Of a stretch of DNA of 64,000 nt, positions 20,126 to 31,744 are shown piece by piece. The stretch is from assembly GCA_017354895.1 (NCBI GenBank), contig CP071497.1, forward strand, positions 1,798,001 through 1,862,000. Reading direction: 5' to 3'. Both the position numbers and the translations under genes were made by a program. How positions within the stretch are numbered: the stretch's first letter is position 1; every line of letters starts with the position of its first letter. This stretch comes from Podospora comata. Taxonomy: Eukaryota; Ascomycota; Sordariomycetes; Sordariales; Podosporaceae. The notes beneath the pieces are model-generated. The model did no database searches. It was not told where the DNA came from and saw only the letters and a list, made by a program, of their open reading frames with translations.

Positions 20126-22652
20126 ATGGGTTTCTTCGACAGCCTGAGCCCTCGGGCCGTGGCTACCTCTGCCCTCCTCCTCACCTCCTTCGCCCAAGAT
20201 GCCCTCGCTCGCCCCAGCCCCGACCCCAAGGCTCCTTGGGTGAAGAACACTGGCTTGGGCAAGAAGAAGATGGCCAACCACCTCAAGCGTGCCATCATGG
20301 GCGACAGGAGAGCTGTCGAGACGCCCTTCTGCTCCGAGACATTGGCCACCGAGATTAAGGCCCCCAAGCCGAACGTTTGGGGCCCTCTGGTGGACGTCGA
20401 GGTTGCTTCTGTCGTTGAGTGGCTTTTCGCCCAGGCCGATCTCAACCTGACCGTCACGGAAGAAGCGGGTGGATGGGATAACACCATGTAAGAACCGACT
20501 GCGCTACAGCAAGCTGGTGGTGGTTCGTACTGACACATATCTGCGCAGTCAACTTGTCGAAGCCATGTGGCCAAACAAGACTGATGTTCTTGCCTTCGTG
20601 GATGGCGATGGCCCTGCGCCGACCAAGTACGCCCACGTCGTTCTCAACAACCGTGCGACGGAAACCCCTCATTACGCTGATATCATCGTTGGACCCTTGC
20701 CCCTTGACAATGCTACTGCCAAGTGGGAGCCCCTCGAGTATCCCTACACGAAGCAGAACGGTGGCAAGGTGCGCAACCTCGATGCCGATTCCGACCGCCT
20801 CTACTCGGAGTGGCTCTTCAAGATCGGTGCCTCCGTCGCCGACATCACGCTCGATCTGTGGAACGGCACGGCCATGGGCTTGGAGAACGACACCCTCTCC
20901 ATCTGGGGCATTGACCCTCTCTGGCAGGATGACGGCGAAATCATCCGCTGGGACACCTTCTGGAACATCCCTACTGGCGACTTTGATGACATGACTCTCT
21001 TTCCTCTTGGCCTCTACTTCAGCAGCGAAGTCAGCGGCAGAGACCCCAGCAAGTGGGAGCTTCGTGGGTGGCTGTACAACAGCGTTTTCTATGCCACTAC
21101 TGAGGAGTTCCGTGCTGCCTACTGGTCTGAGGACTTCGTCAAGAACGGGCCCAACGTCGATGGCGACTGGGCTAGAACTGACAAGAACGGAGAAACCCCT
21201 GAGATGGACAAGGCCCAGGCCCCCGTCATTGTTGCTCCCGCTGGCGCTCGTTTTGCCGTTGACCACAAGGAGAAGTACGTCGAGTGGATGGACTGGAGCT
21301 TCTATGTCGGCTTCAACCGCGACACTGGTCCTGGTCTTTTCGACATCCGCTACAAGGGCGAGAGACTCGTCTATGAGCTGTCCCTCCAGGAGGCTTTGGC
21401 TCACTATGCTGGCAACGACCCCATGAACTCCGGCACCGCTTACCTCGACAGCTTCTACGGCTTCGGTCCTTACACCTTTGAGCTTGTCAAGGGATACGAC
21501 TGCCCTGCCTACGCCACTTATATGAACACCTCGTTCTACGTCAATGAGGAGACTCGCACCCACATCGACAGTCTCTGCTTGTTCGAGTACGTGGCCGACT
21601 ACCCGATGCAGAGACACACCACCTCGGACTACGTCTCGGTCACCAAGAACACCTACTTTGTGATCAGATCCATTGCCACCATTGGCAACTACGATTACCA
21701 GCAGTCCTTCTCCTTCTTCATGGATGGTTCTTTCGCCGTCGAGGTTCGCGCTTCTGGCTACATCCAGAGCGCCTACTTTGCTGGCAATGAGGACTACGGC
21801 TTCAAGATCCACGACAACCTCAGTGGTTCCATGCACGATCACGTTCTCAACTTCAAGGCCGATTTCGATGTTCTGGGCACCAACAACTCCATCGAGCTCA
21901 TGAGCATGGTCCCAGTTTCCAGGTCCTACCCCTGGTCCGCTGGGAAGGTCCGCAACACCATGGCCCTTGAGCGCAAGTTCATCGAGACTGAGGATGAGTC
22001 CCGCTTCAACTGGGGCCCCAACTCGGCCACTCAGGTCTTGATTGTCAACGAGAACGAGAGGAACAAGCACGGCGAGATGCGCGGCTACCGTGTGCTCCCT
22101 TACATGGGCACTGCTCACTTGACTGTCCAGAACAGCACCAACTTGGGCGTCGCTGCTCAGTGGGCCAACCACGACGTCCAGATCACCAAGTACAAGGATT
22201 CTGAGCAGAAGGCTTACCACGCCTTCAACACGCAGGATGTCCATGATCCTCCCGTTAACTTTGACAAGTACTTTGATGGAGAATCCGTCCGCAACGAGGA
22301 CATTGTCCTGTGGCTGAACCTGGGCATGCACCACGTCCCCCACACGGGTGATCTCCCCAACACGGTGCAGACCACTGCCCATTCAGGCATCCAGTTCATG
22401 CCGTCCAACTACTTTGACATTGACCAGAGCAGACGCACCGTCAACCAGGTCCGTATCAACTACTTCAACGGCAGCGCCGAGGTGGAGGAGTTTGGCCAGT
22501 TCAAGGCCGGCAGCTCCGAGGGCACTTGCAGCACCTGCAAGCTCAACTACACTCCTCTGGAGCCCGAGCACCAGGGCTACAAGGGCGATGTTGTCATTCG
22601 CAAGTTCCCCTTTGACCCCAACAACCCTTTCTATGCCACTTCTGGCATCTAA
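20126..22652 (+). CDS. Copper amine oxidase, secretory type
   Basis: Exons 20126-20487 and 20549-22652 (61-bp intron) give 821 residues. The topaquinone motif is clear: GNYDYQQ, with the cofactor Tyr at about residue 502. Copper ligands fit HDH (His550 and His552) and a His in the later HHVPHTGDLP segment. The active-site base region lies in the N-terminal half of the catalytic domain. These homodimeric enzymes oxidise primary amines to aldehydes with release of ammonia and hydrogen peroxide. The N-terminus has a hydrophobic stretch (AVATSALLLTSF) ending near ALARP, consistent with a signal peptide. Many NxS/T sequons and no C-terminal peroxisome signal support a secreted enzyme for amine nitrogen use. 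The ATG at 20126 has the favourable context ATCATGG. Confidence 0.93.
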
Positions 22653-23141
22653 GATGGGAGTGATGATCTGACATGATTATGATTTATGCGGGGATGAATG
22701 CCAGGGAGGTTGGTAGTTGATAGACATACCTTATGATTAGATGTAGATGGCAGGCATGTTCAGGGCATGATGTAATGTGATGGATGGTGTTTGTATGCTT
22801 TGGATAGTGCTTTGATGAATACAAATGAAGAAGAATTTCAATATCTGTATCATGTGTTTTGGGCTGGTTTGTGAAAAGTGAGAAAATACCTTGACTCCGG
22901 TGTGCTAGCTGCAAAAAAGGTTATGTACTTGAGATGTGGATCTCACAATTGCATAAAGCGCACAATTCCAACTTATGCAATGCGCCACACAGCACTTGGG
23001 CACCACCTGTTCAACCTCAGCTCACTCGTGACTCCCGCCCTCAACTGCTCAGATACACAAACGCAAATTATTCCGAATCTAAAACCGTTATCCATCACAC
23101 CACCATTTACCTGCTCAATTTCACCATCGTTCACCTCAGCC
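22653..23141. other. Intergenic, no gene seen
   Basis: 3' region of the amine oxidase and promoter of the next gene. The in-frame extension upstream of 23142 is not supported by a good start or homology. Confidence 0.5.
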
Positions 23142-24014
23142 ATGACCCAGATCACTCGCCATCATAGCTTCCCCACCCGCGCACCTTCCAGTCAAGCCAC
23201 GGATGTTGAAGATTTGATCCAAGTCGAGCCGATGCCTATCGGAGATGACCCGCTTCCCCCTTACTCTCTCAACAATGGTCACCCATCTTCCCATGACACT
23301 GTCCTGCCTCGGTCCGACCCAAAAGCCCCTCAAGTGTCCGTCCAGCCACCACGAGAAGAGGTCTACAACGGTCCACCCCGGCTGCATATCCTCGCGGCTG
23401 CCTGGGGAGGCGTGATTGTGACGCCTACTATCAAATCCCTCATCCGGGCCAGTCTTCCACCTCCTCATGGCGTTGGCTGTCAGATTCTACAGCTCGAGAT
23501 GCGCAATATGCACAGTCTCCTCCAGCCAGACCCAGCTTCCGGCACCTACAAGGTTTTGAGTCTCGTATACCGATACGATGGCGACGAATATCCGACCGTC
23601 ATGAATCTGCCCGAGACGATTCGCCCATCCCTTATCACCATCGCCAAACCCTCTGCCGTATCGCAACTCGGCGGTGCCAACATTGGCAACGGTGGCTGCC
23701 GAGCTACCATAACACAGCCGTGGCGGTCCATCACCTCATCCTCGTCTTCATCAGGTCCGAAGGTGGAGATTCTGGCTGTCTTTTACGGCAAGAAGCGCAT
23801 CGAACATCCGGCCGTGCTGGAGGAGCTAGCAAACTACTTTGAGGGCCGTACGAGGCAGATACGGATGACCAACACATTCTTCCGCGGCGACACGTGGCCG
23901 TACACGATAAAATCCTGGACCGTGTACTTTCGCTTTGTGGGTTCCAGGGCGGGCGTGCAGGTGGTTACAGGGTGGGAAAATCAGGCTCTTGAGCAACCGT
24001 GGACTCGAGACTAA
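23142..24014 (+). CDS. Uncharacterised fungal protein
   Basis: A single exon of 290 residues, using the ATG at 23142 in a good context (CAGCCATGA). Residues 1-80 are Pro/Ser-rich and probably disordered. A compact domain follows, beginning PPRLHILAAAWGGVIVTPTI and running through a KVEILAVFYGKKRIEHP strand and a C-terminal TWPYTIKSWTVYFRFVG. I do not recognise a named family, though the style is that of ascomycete-conserved hypothetical proteins with a beta-rich core. No signal peptide or membrane segment is seen. Confidence 0.7.
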   Translation: MTQITRHHSFPTRAPSSQATDVEDLIQVEPMPIGDDPLPPYSLNNGHPSSHDTVLPRSDPKAPQVSVQPPREEVYNGPPRLHILAAAWGGVIVTPTIKSLIRASLPPPHGVGCQILQLEMRNMHSLLQPDPASGTYKVLSLVYRYDGDEYPTVMNLPETIRPSLITIAKPSAVSQLGGANIGNGGCRATITQPWRSITSSSSSSGPKVEILAVFYGKKRIEHPAVLEELANYFEGRTRQIRMTNTFFRGDTWPYTIKSWTVYFRFVGSRAGVQVVTGWENQALEQPWTRD

Positions 24015-24260
24015 TGACACTATCCCACCCCACAGATGGAGTTGATGCCTTGTGCATCCGGCAGTAATGGGTAGGTTTGCTTGTTTGTGTCACTGGGCTT
24101 CGATTTGTGTCAAGACTCCTTGGAGAGGATGACGTGGGTAGGGGAAAACATGTCATACCTCTCTCTACCCGTTTGATTCCAGCGGTATAAGTGGATTGAA
24201 TACTTGGAAACATGGATGAATGATTTCTTGAGAAGCCAGTCTCACACGTAATCTGGCAGG

Positions 24261-24731
24261 ATGGCATTATCAGTGTTCACTTTGGTTTTGTTGTTTCTCT
24301 TTCCCAGTCAGGCAAACGCACAGCAAAGGAGATGTGAGCCATCGACGTTTTACAAAGCCACCCGTCCACCGCTTACTATCCCGTATTATAACAAGACCTA
24401 CGCTTGCTTTCTGGCGACAGTAGAGGCAACAACAACATCAACAAAAATACCAGCAACAAGAGTCTCGGTCATTCCCATCGATCCGATCTGGACAACCCTT
24501 CCGATTGCGAGCTTGACAGGTGATCCTTTTTGCATCAACGAAGCGGCACCTCATGAAGGGATCGGGAATCATTGCGTTTGTCAGAACGGGGAGACTTTGA
24601 GCGTTATTCCGTTCGCGACGGGGGGTAATGTTTCGGATTATCAACCCTGCGCCTACACGACCGTCTACCCGGATACAACGACATCAACCCTCAGCCAGAC
24701 TCTGATCACTTGTACAATGAGTATTCTATAG
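24261..24731 (+). CDS. Small secreted cysteine-containing protein
   Basis: A single exon of 156 residues. The first 20 residues form a strong signal peptide (LSVFTLVLLFLFPSQANA). The mature protein has seven cysteines, several Thr/Ser stretches (EATTTSTK, YPDTTTSTL) and NxT/S sequons, as in glycosylated apoplastic proteins. I recognise no family. It opens a run of five secreted-protein genes extending to 32.5 kb. The C-terminus may be slightly different if a last intron exists, but the frame is open without one. Confidence 0.6.
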   Translation: MALSVFTLVLLFLFPSQANAQQRRCEPSTFYKATRPPLTIPYYNKTYACFLATVEATTTSTKIPATRVSVIPIDPIWTTLPIASLTGDPFCINEAAPHEGIGNHCVCQNGETLSVIPFATGGNVSDYQPCAYTTVYPDTTTSTLSQTLITCTMSIL

Positions 24732-24813
24732 ATGAAGGATGGCGAGGGGAGGATTGTTGGTGATTGGGAATCTGTATTATTATTCTTTTCATTCATGTTC
24801 AGAAAAACATAGT

Positions 24814-26321
24814 CTACAGATGATAATCTCTCTGGCTGGTCACCTTTGGCCCTCTTCGGCCCCACACCTCCTCGATGTTCATGTCTTCCCTGCCGCTGTG
24901 TTGGTCTGTTAGCAACCGTCTTTCTATCTATTTGACCGCCATGAAGGGAAAGAGACTTACTCATCCTTGAGGTTGATATACGGCTCCGTTACCCCTTTTG
25001 CCGTGTCGGGGTTTCTGAAGATGACGTTTTTGGTCTGTTGTAATCACTTTTGCGTTAGTCACATGCTCCCACATTTTTCCTTTTTGCTGTGTCGAAAAAG
25101 ACTCACCAGCCCCAAAGTAAGATGAATCCCAGCCGGCGCAACCTCCAACTGTTCCTCCGCCTCTTCCCCCCTGATCAAAGCAGTGATGTTCCTCGCAGCA
25201 ACACCAGCCTGCACCATCCCCGGCTTTGCGGCCTTGTGAGCCCCGCAGTCGTTGACATCACCCACGGCGAAGAGGTTTTCCCACGGGCCACCGTCGATCT
25301 GCATTGTTGGTTTGACTTTGACGAATCCATTCTTTTTGTTGATCACACCATTTCCAAGTGAGGATCGCAACCACTGGTTATTTGGCGTTTGGCCCGTCGC
25401 GGTGATGACGAAATCAGCGGTTAGGGTCCGCCCGTCTTGGAGGTGGACGTCTGTTGGTTGAGCTGTGAGGGGGAAGCCACGCTCGGGGATGACGACCCTG
25501 CTTTTGGTGATGAGGTGGACGCCTAATTCAGCAAAGCGAGACTTGATTAAGTCGGAGAGGGACGGGTGGTAGGCTGGCATTAGGTTATGTCGGGAGTGAA
25601 TCAGGGTTATGGGTTTGTGGGGGTAGATTTCTTTGAGATCGCACGCCATCTGGACTCCTACTGCGCCGCCGCCGATGATGAGGATGGAAGGGGCGGTGCG
25701 GAGGGAGGATTGGTAGGATTGGAGGAAGGTGATGGCGCGGGGTTTGGTGTTGTGGGGGATCGTGCCGGGGGGAGAGAGGTTGGTGCCGGTGGCGGCGATG
25801 AGGTGGGTGAAGGGGACGGTGGTGGAGCCTTGAAAGGGGGTGTCGATGTGGAGGGTGGAGGTGGTGGGGGAGAGGGAGAGGGCTTTGGCTTGGATGACCT
25901 CGTGGCGGGAGGGGTCGGGGGAGAGGGAGAAGGTGGTAATGTAGGGGATTAGGCATTTGTGTTCGTGGGAGGGGAGGATGGCGAAGCGAGGCTGGGAGGG
26001 AGGGTTAGCTGGGGAGAGGAAAGGGGGGTGGGAATGGGTGAGGCACGTACAAAGGCGAATAGATGGTGGAAGTGGGTGTGGGGTTCGATGAGGAGGACCT
26101 TTAGAAATGTTAGTAATAGGGTCGTCGTAACTAGAGATAGGGTTGTCCTTACACGGTGAGAGGAGGGAAGGAGGTTGGCTAGTTCTTTTGCCGTTGCCTG
26201 GTCAAAACAAAAGGGGGAGGTCAGCGATGGTGCCCCTGAATGGACCCTAACCCTGAACAAAACTGACCACTCCGACGTAGGAGCCGCCGACAACGACAAC
26301 ATTCTTAAACGTTTGTGTCAT
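24814..26321 (-). CDS. FSP1/AIF-like FAD-dependent oxidoreductase
   Basis: Six exons are inferred: 26321-26268, 26197-26153, 26098-26051, 25991-25107, 25034-24961 and 24895-24814. All introns are 54-72 bp GT-AG and the protein has 395 residues. The first exons assemble an FAD Rossmann motif, VVVVGGSYVGV, then VLLIEPHTHFHHLFAF. The middle exon carries the NAD(P)H motif IIGGGAVGVQMACDL and an ATGTNLSP-type segment. The late FAVGDVNDCG loop contacts FAD, and IHLTLGLTKNVIF follows near the end. Relatives reduce quinones with NAD(P)H (AIFM2/FSP1, NDH-2-like). No targeting peptide is evident. It is a second AIF-like gene in the window, distinct from the one at 1 kb in exon layout and sequence. Confidence 0.85.
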
Positions 26322-26862
26322 GTTTGCTGTGCTTTATTTCAAATTCTTGATTGTTTTCTCGACTTTGTAAGAGAAAAAAGCTGACGATCTGTGCGATGTT
26401 GTTTCAGGATATGGCTGTGGATTTGATGGAAGTGGACCTGGGAAGCTGTGGGCTAATAATCTGATTGAATCTTTTAGTCTGAAAGTTGGGACAGTCGCGA
26501 GAAAGTATCAATTTTATGGATACGAGCTCAAGCTAGGATTCTACTCTATTATTAAAATACGGCCTGCGCTTTCAAGCATTGATCCCTTCCTTCAAGTCTC
26601 ATGATGGACTGCGGCAAACAAGGGTGGGGACCGGCTTCGGCTTCGGGTTTATCATGGGTTAACTATTCACCGCAACAAAGTCCTCCAGTCAACGTTTGTT
26701 TCTCATAACTAGCAATTGAGTCAAGATTTTGCAACTACATTCTTGTAAAATAGCTGCTGTTCCATCAGACGTCCCTCCTTGACTCATGGACCCATTATGT
26801 TGCCCGGCCCCCCGCTGACAGAAGACTCAGCGGCCGCCATTCCTGTGGTGTTCTGAGTTGTG
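26322..26862. other. Intergenic, no gene seen
   Basis: Promoter of the FSP1-like gene and 3' flank of the next minus-strand gene. No ORF of note. Confidence 0.5.
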
Positions 26863-27751
26863 TTAAATGTTTTCCTCACTGGCCCCTTCGACTGAAACGT
26901 ATGTGTTAGGAATGTCCTCAAGTCATTGTAGTCATTGCAGGGTTAAGGAGGTTGGGGGGGCACCTACGTGGTATTCCTCTTTGGGTGTGCGGCCAAAACT
27001 TCTTCCTGATTATCTGCTCGGCAATCGAAATGTCCTTCATGGCTTGATCCTTTTTGAACTTCTCGAACTCCTCCTCTTCAGTGCAGTTGCTGTTTTGGCC
27101 CTGCTCACTTTCAACGTCCTCCTCAACGTGGTAACCCTCGTGCCTCACGGATCCGTACGCGTTAGCGATGCTAACGAATTGAGCCGGCTTGGGACTCGGC
27201 CTGTGGCGATAGTGATTGATCTGGTTCTCACAAACTATGGTAGGATCCCGGTGTCCTCCGCATGAGGGTGAGCCGTTGCAGTAGGTGTCCCAACCAAAGA
27301 CAAACGATTGAGACCTCTCTGGCATGTAATAGATATGGCCTGCGGGGGAGGGGGCTCTGTAGTCATCCATACCCTCAATCATCTTTTTGGCGGCCTGGTT
27401 GAGCATGGCGGCTGAGCAGGCCTTTTGATAATATCCCAGGTTGCAGAGCCAGCCCACGACGTTCTCTCCATCTGGATGGTCTGTTTTGCAAATGGCCTTG
27501 CCGCCCAGTTCCCAAATGAGGTAACGATCGTCGCACCAGTCTTGGAGGCATCTGTGAACATGGCGGACCCTGGTGAGGTTGATGTGATGTCCAGAGTGAA
27601 CTGGATTCCATGAGGGAAAGGACTGGACCTTTGGGTCATCGGCGGGTCTGGGCACCGATGGAGGCAACGGATCATCTGGGGAGGCAGTAACTCCTCCAAA
27701 GAGAGATGTAACCGCGGCTAAAAGCCATGAACCAGACAAGGAGTACTTCAT
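26863..27751 (-). CDS. Secreted cysteine-rich protein of unknown family
   Basis: A signal peptide (MKYSLSGSWLLAAVTSLFGG) is followed by a Pro/Asp-rich linker and a domain with about ten cysteines: HRCLQDWCDD, KAICKTD, GWLCNLGYYQKACS, TYCNGSPSCGG and VCENQ. A probable intron at 26892-26967 (GTAGGT, branch CCTAAC, CAG) gives a 270-residue product ending PLEGASEENI. If it is not spliced, the frame stops at 26918 with a different tail. I recognise no family. The C-terminal 50 residues are acidic (EEDVESEQ, CTEEEEFEKF). It lies among other secreted-protein genes. Confidence 0.65.
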
Positions 27752-28145
27752 TGAGACGCGGTTGTGAGAGTGATGTGGTGTTTTGAGCGAGGGAAAATAA
27801 TCCAGTTCAAAAGTAGCACGGAAGGAAAAAGCTTTTCTCGACGGTATTAGAGTTTCGAATTCAGACCAGGTGTCCTGATCCGAGAGCACAATCTGTGATA
27901 GCTTAAGGTGTGGTTACGCCGCCATGGCTTTTGTGTGTATCGGTTTTTAGCTGATAAAGTTGACGCCGTTGGACTCATGCCGTATATCATGGCTTGCGTG
28001 CTTTTTGCAGGCCGGGAGGCACGACTTGGGCTTTCCTACCTTCTCTTCTTTTCTTTCTCCCAACTCCCGGTGTTCAACTGCGAGTTGGCCAGTCTTGCAA
28101 CATTACTGCTCCTGCTTGACTTGACAGCTTCGACAAATCCCAAAC

Positions 28146-28685
28146 ATGAAGCTGTGGGTAGTGTGGTTCGGTATCCTCTGCGCCACTCTTGCAGGCGCAG
28201 CTCCCAGCTCACTGCAGACTCGGCTCGTCACTAGACAAAATCCGCCTGTGACCCAGCCAGCTGGGCCTCCCAAGGCTAAGCAGCCCCTCAAGAGCAGATG
28301 CAACAACGAGTGTCTGGAAAAGACCTATGTTCAAGTTGGGTGTTCTCACGCTCATGACTGGATGTGTCTTTGTGTGTATGTGATCAACACATCTCTCAAG
28401 CATCGATCCAAAGCTTACAACTTACCAACTCTTAGTGAATTTGATGGGGGACAATGGGACATCGCGAACGCTGTTCAGCAGTGCTTTCTAGACAATTGCT
28501 TGGATGCCGAAGACAGGTAAGCCCCTGACTATTTCCGCCGTGAATCGACCAAAAGCTGATGCATTTCTAGGGTGTCCTGGCGAGGGATCACCAACAGTCA
28601 TTGTGGGCGGGACATGAAGTCTCTATCGAAGCTCGACGTGTGGGAAATTCTGAGAAGTAAGCAAGAAAGCGAAATTGACAAATAG
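28146..28685 (+). CDS. Small secreted CFEM-like protein
   Basis: Exons 28146-28375, 28436-28516 and 28571-28685 give 141 residues. A signal peptide (KLWVVWFGILCATLAGA) precedes a Pro/Gln linker. The CFEM-type core follows: CNNEC, then VGCSHAHDWMCLC, then QQCFLDNC and a last Cys, eight in total after the leader. In CFEM proteins an Asp in the loop before CLC can bind haem iron; here the equivalent position reads HDWMCLC. CFEM proteins act in haem uptake, cell walls or host interaction. No GPI-anchor tail is seen, so it is probably soluble. The last exon boundary is the least certain part. Confidence 0.62.
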
Positions 28686-29266
28686 ATAGAGATAACTAGA
28701 AACCTGGAATAGAGAGCCATGGGTGGAATGCATAAATACCTAGTAAATTCTTTGTTTTTATTCACCAGTGGTGTATTCTTCCCTTCCACCACTTCCAGTA
28801 GCCGTTGTCCCTGAGCAGCCTGCCCCCAGGTTGCCTGCATGTGTGTGAAGCTTCAGAGAACTGAGATTCATGTTTCTGTTCCTGTTTCTGCTCCTGTTTC
28901 TTTTGAACTGTCTAGGTTCAATGAGTTCCGCTTGTGGATCTCCAGACCAACCGGCGGCAGCTGCTGAACGAAAATGGTGAAGCACTCGGTTGGAACCGTT
29001 TTAGCGGTGACTTCCTCTTCGTATCTCACGAGGCGTCGATTTTCCCTCTTCATGGTGGCGTTACGGGCCCGGGGTGGCGGCATGAAGCGAAAAGTTTAGA
29101 TCACCGCACCCGAGGAGGACTTATCTGGCCGGGCAGTCACACGGTGCTTTACTTCTCTGACTTCCTTTCCCATCTCTTTCTTCTGTTCCCATCCTCGCCT
29201 CTTCTGATCTGGCCTGACCAAGGCAACAGCCTCCCATCGTCCTCGCCGATCATCCTCTCGACTACG
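28686..29266. other. Intergenic, no gene seen
   Basis: Between two tandem secreted-protein genes. Open sequence precedes 29267 in frame but lacks a better start. Confidence 0.45.
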
Positions 29267-30940
29267 ATGCTGACCTCCCTGTTGGTGGCGGTGGGCTTCT
29301 CAGCATCGGCTGTGGCAGCCCCGTCAGCTTTGTATCCTCAGACAAAATGCATGGATGTTGCCAGCAAGATCCAAAAGGCCATTCGCCATGGATTTCCTCG
29401 CGTAGGTTGTCCTCCAGAATATGAGCCCGGATCCATGATGTGCTAAGTTTGGTGATATGTGACGCGCAGTTTGTGACGGTCGATGAGAATCGAAATTGCA
29501 AACCTCAATATCGGCTTAACAGGGGCGAGTGCTGGGATCACATGAGCCCCGACAACAATTGCAAGGCCTACTGTGAAACAAGCCATGGGGTGAGTGCTGC
29601 CGCCGCATCACGTCTTCTCCCCTCGCCCCTGACTAACTTTTTGCCACAAGTGGTATTGGGGCCACCCGCGGGTCCTGGGCATTCGGAGCTGGCACAACCC
29701 ATGTCAACGAAGCGATAGTTGCGGGATCTCTGTGAGTCTCGGTGGCCCAGTCGGCGAAGCCACGACCGTCATGATCAAGGACGAATCTTCCACTGGAAAC
29801 AGCACCACTTACAAGGATGGAATATCATGGAGCGATACATGGACTGTTGCGGATACCTTCAACTTCGGGGTAACCGGCACAGCCGGTGTCGGTCTGTCTA
29901 ATATACCGCTGTTTGATGGGGTTCCAATCATGGGAAAGGCCGGTGTGGACATGACATCGGGTTATACACACAGCGACGGCCAAAGATTCGAGCAAAGCCG
30001 AAAGCGGAGTGTGGATTGGGAGAGTAATGTCAAGTTTTCTCAGTCGTATGGGATCACGAGGACGCGGCAAAGATCCCTCTCATACTCTACAACCGGTAGT
30101 TGGTCAAAAGACGTCTGGGCCAATGACTATTGTGGCAGCTGGTTTGCGGTGCCGCTCTTGGGGATGTAAGCCCGACCATGCCTTCTTGCTTCCACGCCGA
30201 GAGATTGTGTGCTAATGTTTGAGCGTAGGAGTTGTGGCAGAGCAGCGATGGGCGACTTGGTGAAGAATCCTCTCAATAACCACACTCGATGTAATCTCGA
30301 CAAGTTTGGATCGTTCGACGTGTGTGCCTCGTATGGGTTCAAGCACGAGACGGTTCCCGATGAATCTCGCACCAGGACGGTATTTGTGCTGCGCGACTGC
30401 AAGCGAGGTTTTATCCTCCCTGGCGAGTGGCAGCAACATGAGTTTGCCTACAGCACCATTTCGTCCATGCCTGAGTACTACAGGGACCACATCTCGAGAT
30501 GGGGCATCAGAAACCTGGACGAGAAGCCCGAGGACGATGAATGGGTGTTCCAGAGACAGATGGACCAGAAGCTCCACAAGTTCACAAAGACCATTGGCGT
30601 TACCGACTACAACTTCAAGTACTGCGGAGAGGGCGAGTACTGCGTCCAACTGAAGTTGACCAAGGATCGGTGCTATGATATCCCGCGTGGCTATGTCAGT
30701 ATGCCCGATGAAAGCCCCAAATCAGCCCACGTTGTTTCGGCCACCGTCATGCCCGGCCACTGCTGTATGCTTTTCTCCAGACACCAATGTCTTGGACAGG
30801 CACAGCGTCTGCTCCCCGGAGATACGAAGCTGGAAGAGGTTGCGTATGAGGGTCTCGCCCACAGTGTTGTCTGCAATGCGAGTGAGTATTGCCGCTCTCA
30901 GACAGACGAAGGGTATGGCAGCGCCAGCGAGGATGACTAG
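29267..30940 (+). CDS. Large secreted beta-rich protein, unknown family
   Basis: Four exons (29267-29401, 29470-29589, 29651-30165, 30229-30940) join in phase to 493 residues. An 18-residue signal peptide is followed by a cysteine-containing N-terminal part (CKPQYRLNRGECWDH, DNNCKAYC). Next comes a Gly/Ser/Thr-rich stretch of about 130 residues with alternating polar and hydrophobic positions (WTVADTFNFGVTGTAGVG, KFSQSYGITRTRQRSLSYS). This texture resembles long amphipathic beta-hairpins of aerolysin/ETX-MTX2-type proteins, but I cannot assign the family. The C-terminal half contains further Cys pairs (YCGEGEYC, GHCCMLFS) and ends acidic. The gene is whole. Function is unknown. Confidence 0.68.
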
Positions 30941-31744
30941 GCGTCTTAGCCGTGGATTTCCAGAATTGATTAGGACGGCAAAACTTCTTCGGATACCCTC
31001 GGAGTAATGAGAAGGAGTTAGATTGGAGTAGATGGGAGGATCTGTGAGCTCGTTTGCTAGGTATATTGCTAGATGGGCAATACATTCCAGGAGTCTATTG
31101 ATAAGGTAATCGTGGCCAAATGACTACATATCAACATATATCATATTGTGATGCCAACTCGCTGTCGCTCAGAAAATCCCAACCATCCGTGACGTAGAGG
31201 CCTGAGGTCCAGACATGTGTGAGTTTGTTTAGCATGTACTGGATTGTACATTTTCTTTGTCAGCCCAGAAGCAGGCTGCTTCCGCCATTGCGATGATAAC
31301 GCACCACAATCGAAAGTTCATGCTCGCGATCAGCAGTGATTCTTGCGATTCGTTAACCTCTTCGTATCAGGGCGAAGACAACACACATACATCCATATCT
31401 CGCCGGAGAAGACAGATCTAGCATGATTCGCAGCCAAAATCCACGAACTGCTGATTGTGGAGAAGAGGGCAGGTAGGCTAACTACGTACTTTCAGAACAC
31501 GAAAACCTAGATAGAGTCAAGCCTCGGACCAAAGCTTACAGTGGCCGGGTCGAAGACTATCTTTAGTAGGTTTGGGCAGGCTCACAAGGATGGACCAAAG
31601 GCAGGTTTCTCGATGACAACCAATTTTTTTCATCCAGCTGAGCACAAGAAAAGCAAAGAGCCCCTCTGCTCCATCCCAAAAAAAGGCGAGACAATCTTGT
31701 CGAACGTGCCTCGGAAAGCGTCAACATACCTAGCAATATTCGAG
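30941..31744. other. Intergenic, no gene seen
   Basis: An 800-bp gap between two tandem secreted-protein genes. No ORF or RNA gene is recognised. Confidence 0.45.

Noticed and set aside
20454-22382. 642-codon frame on minus opposite the copper amine oxidase
   Set aside because: It has a Val/Gly/Asp-rich composition typical of an antisense shadow, and the sense gene has all active-site motifs.
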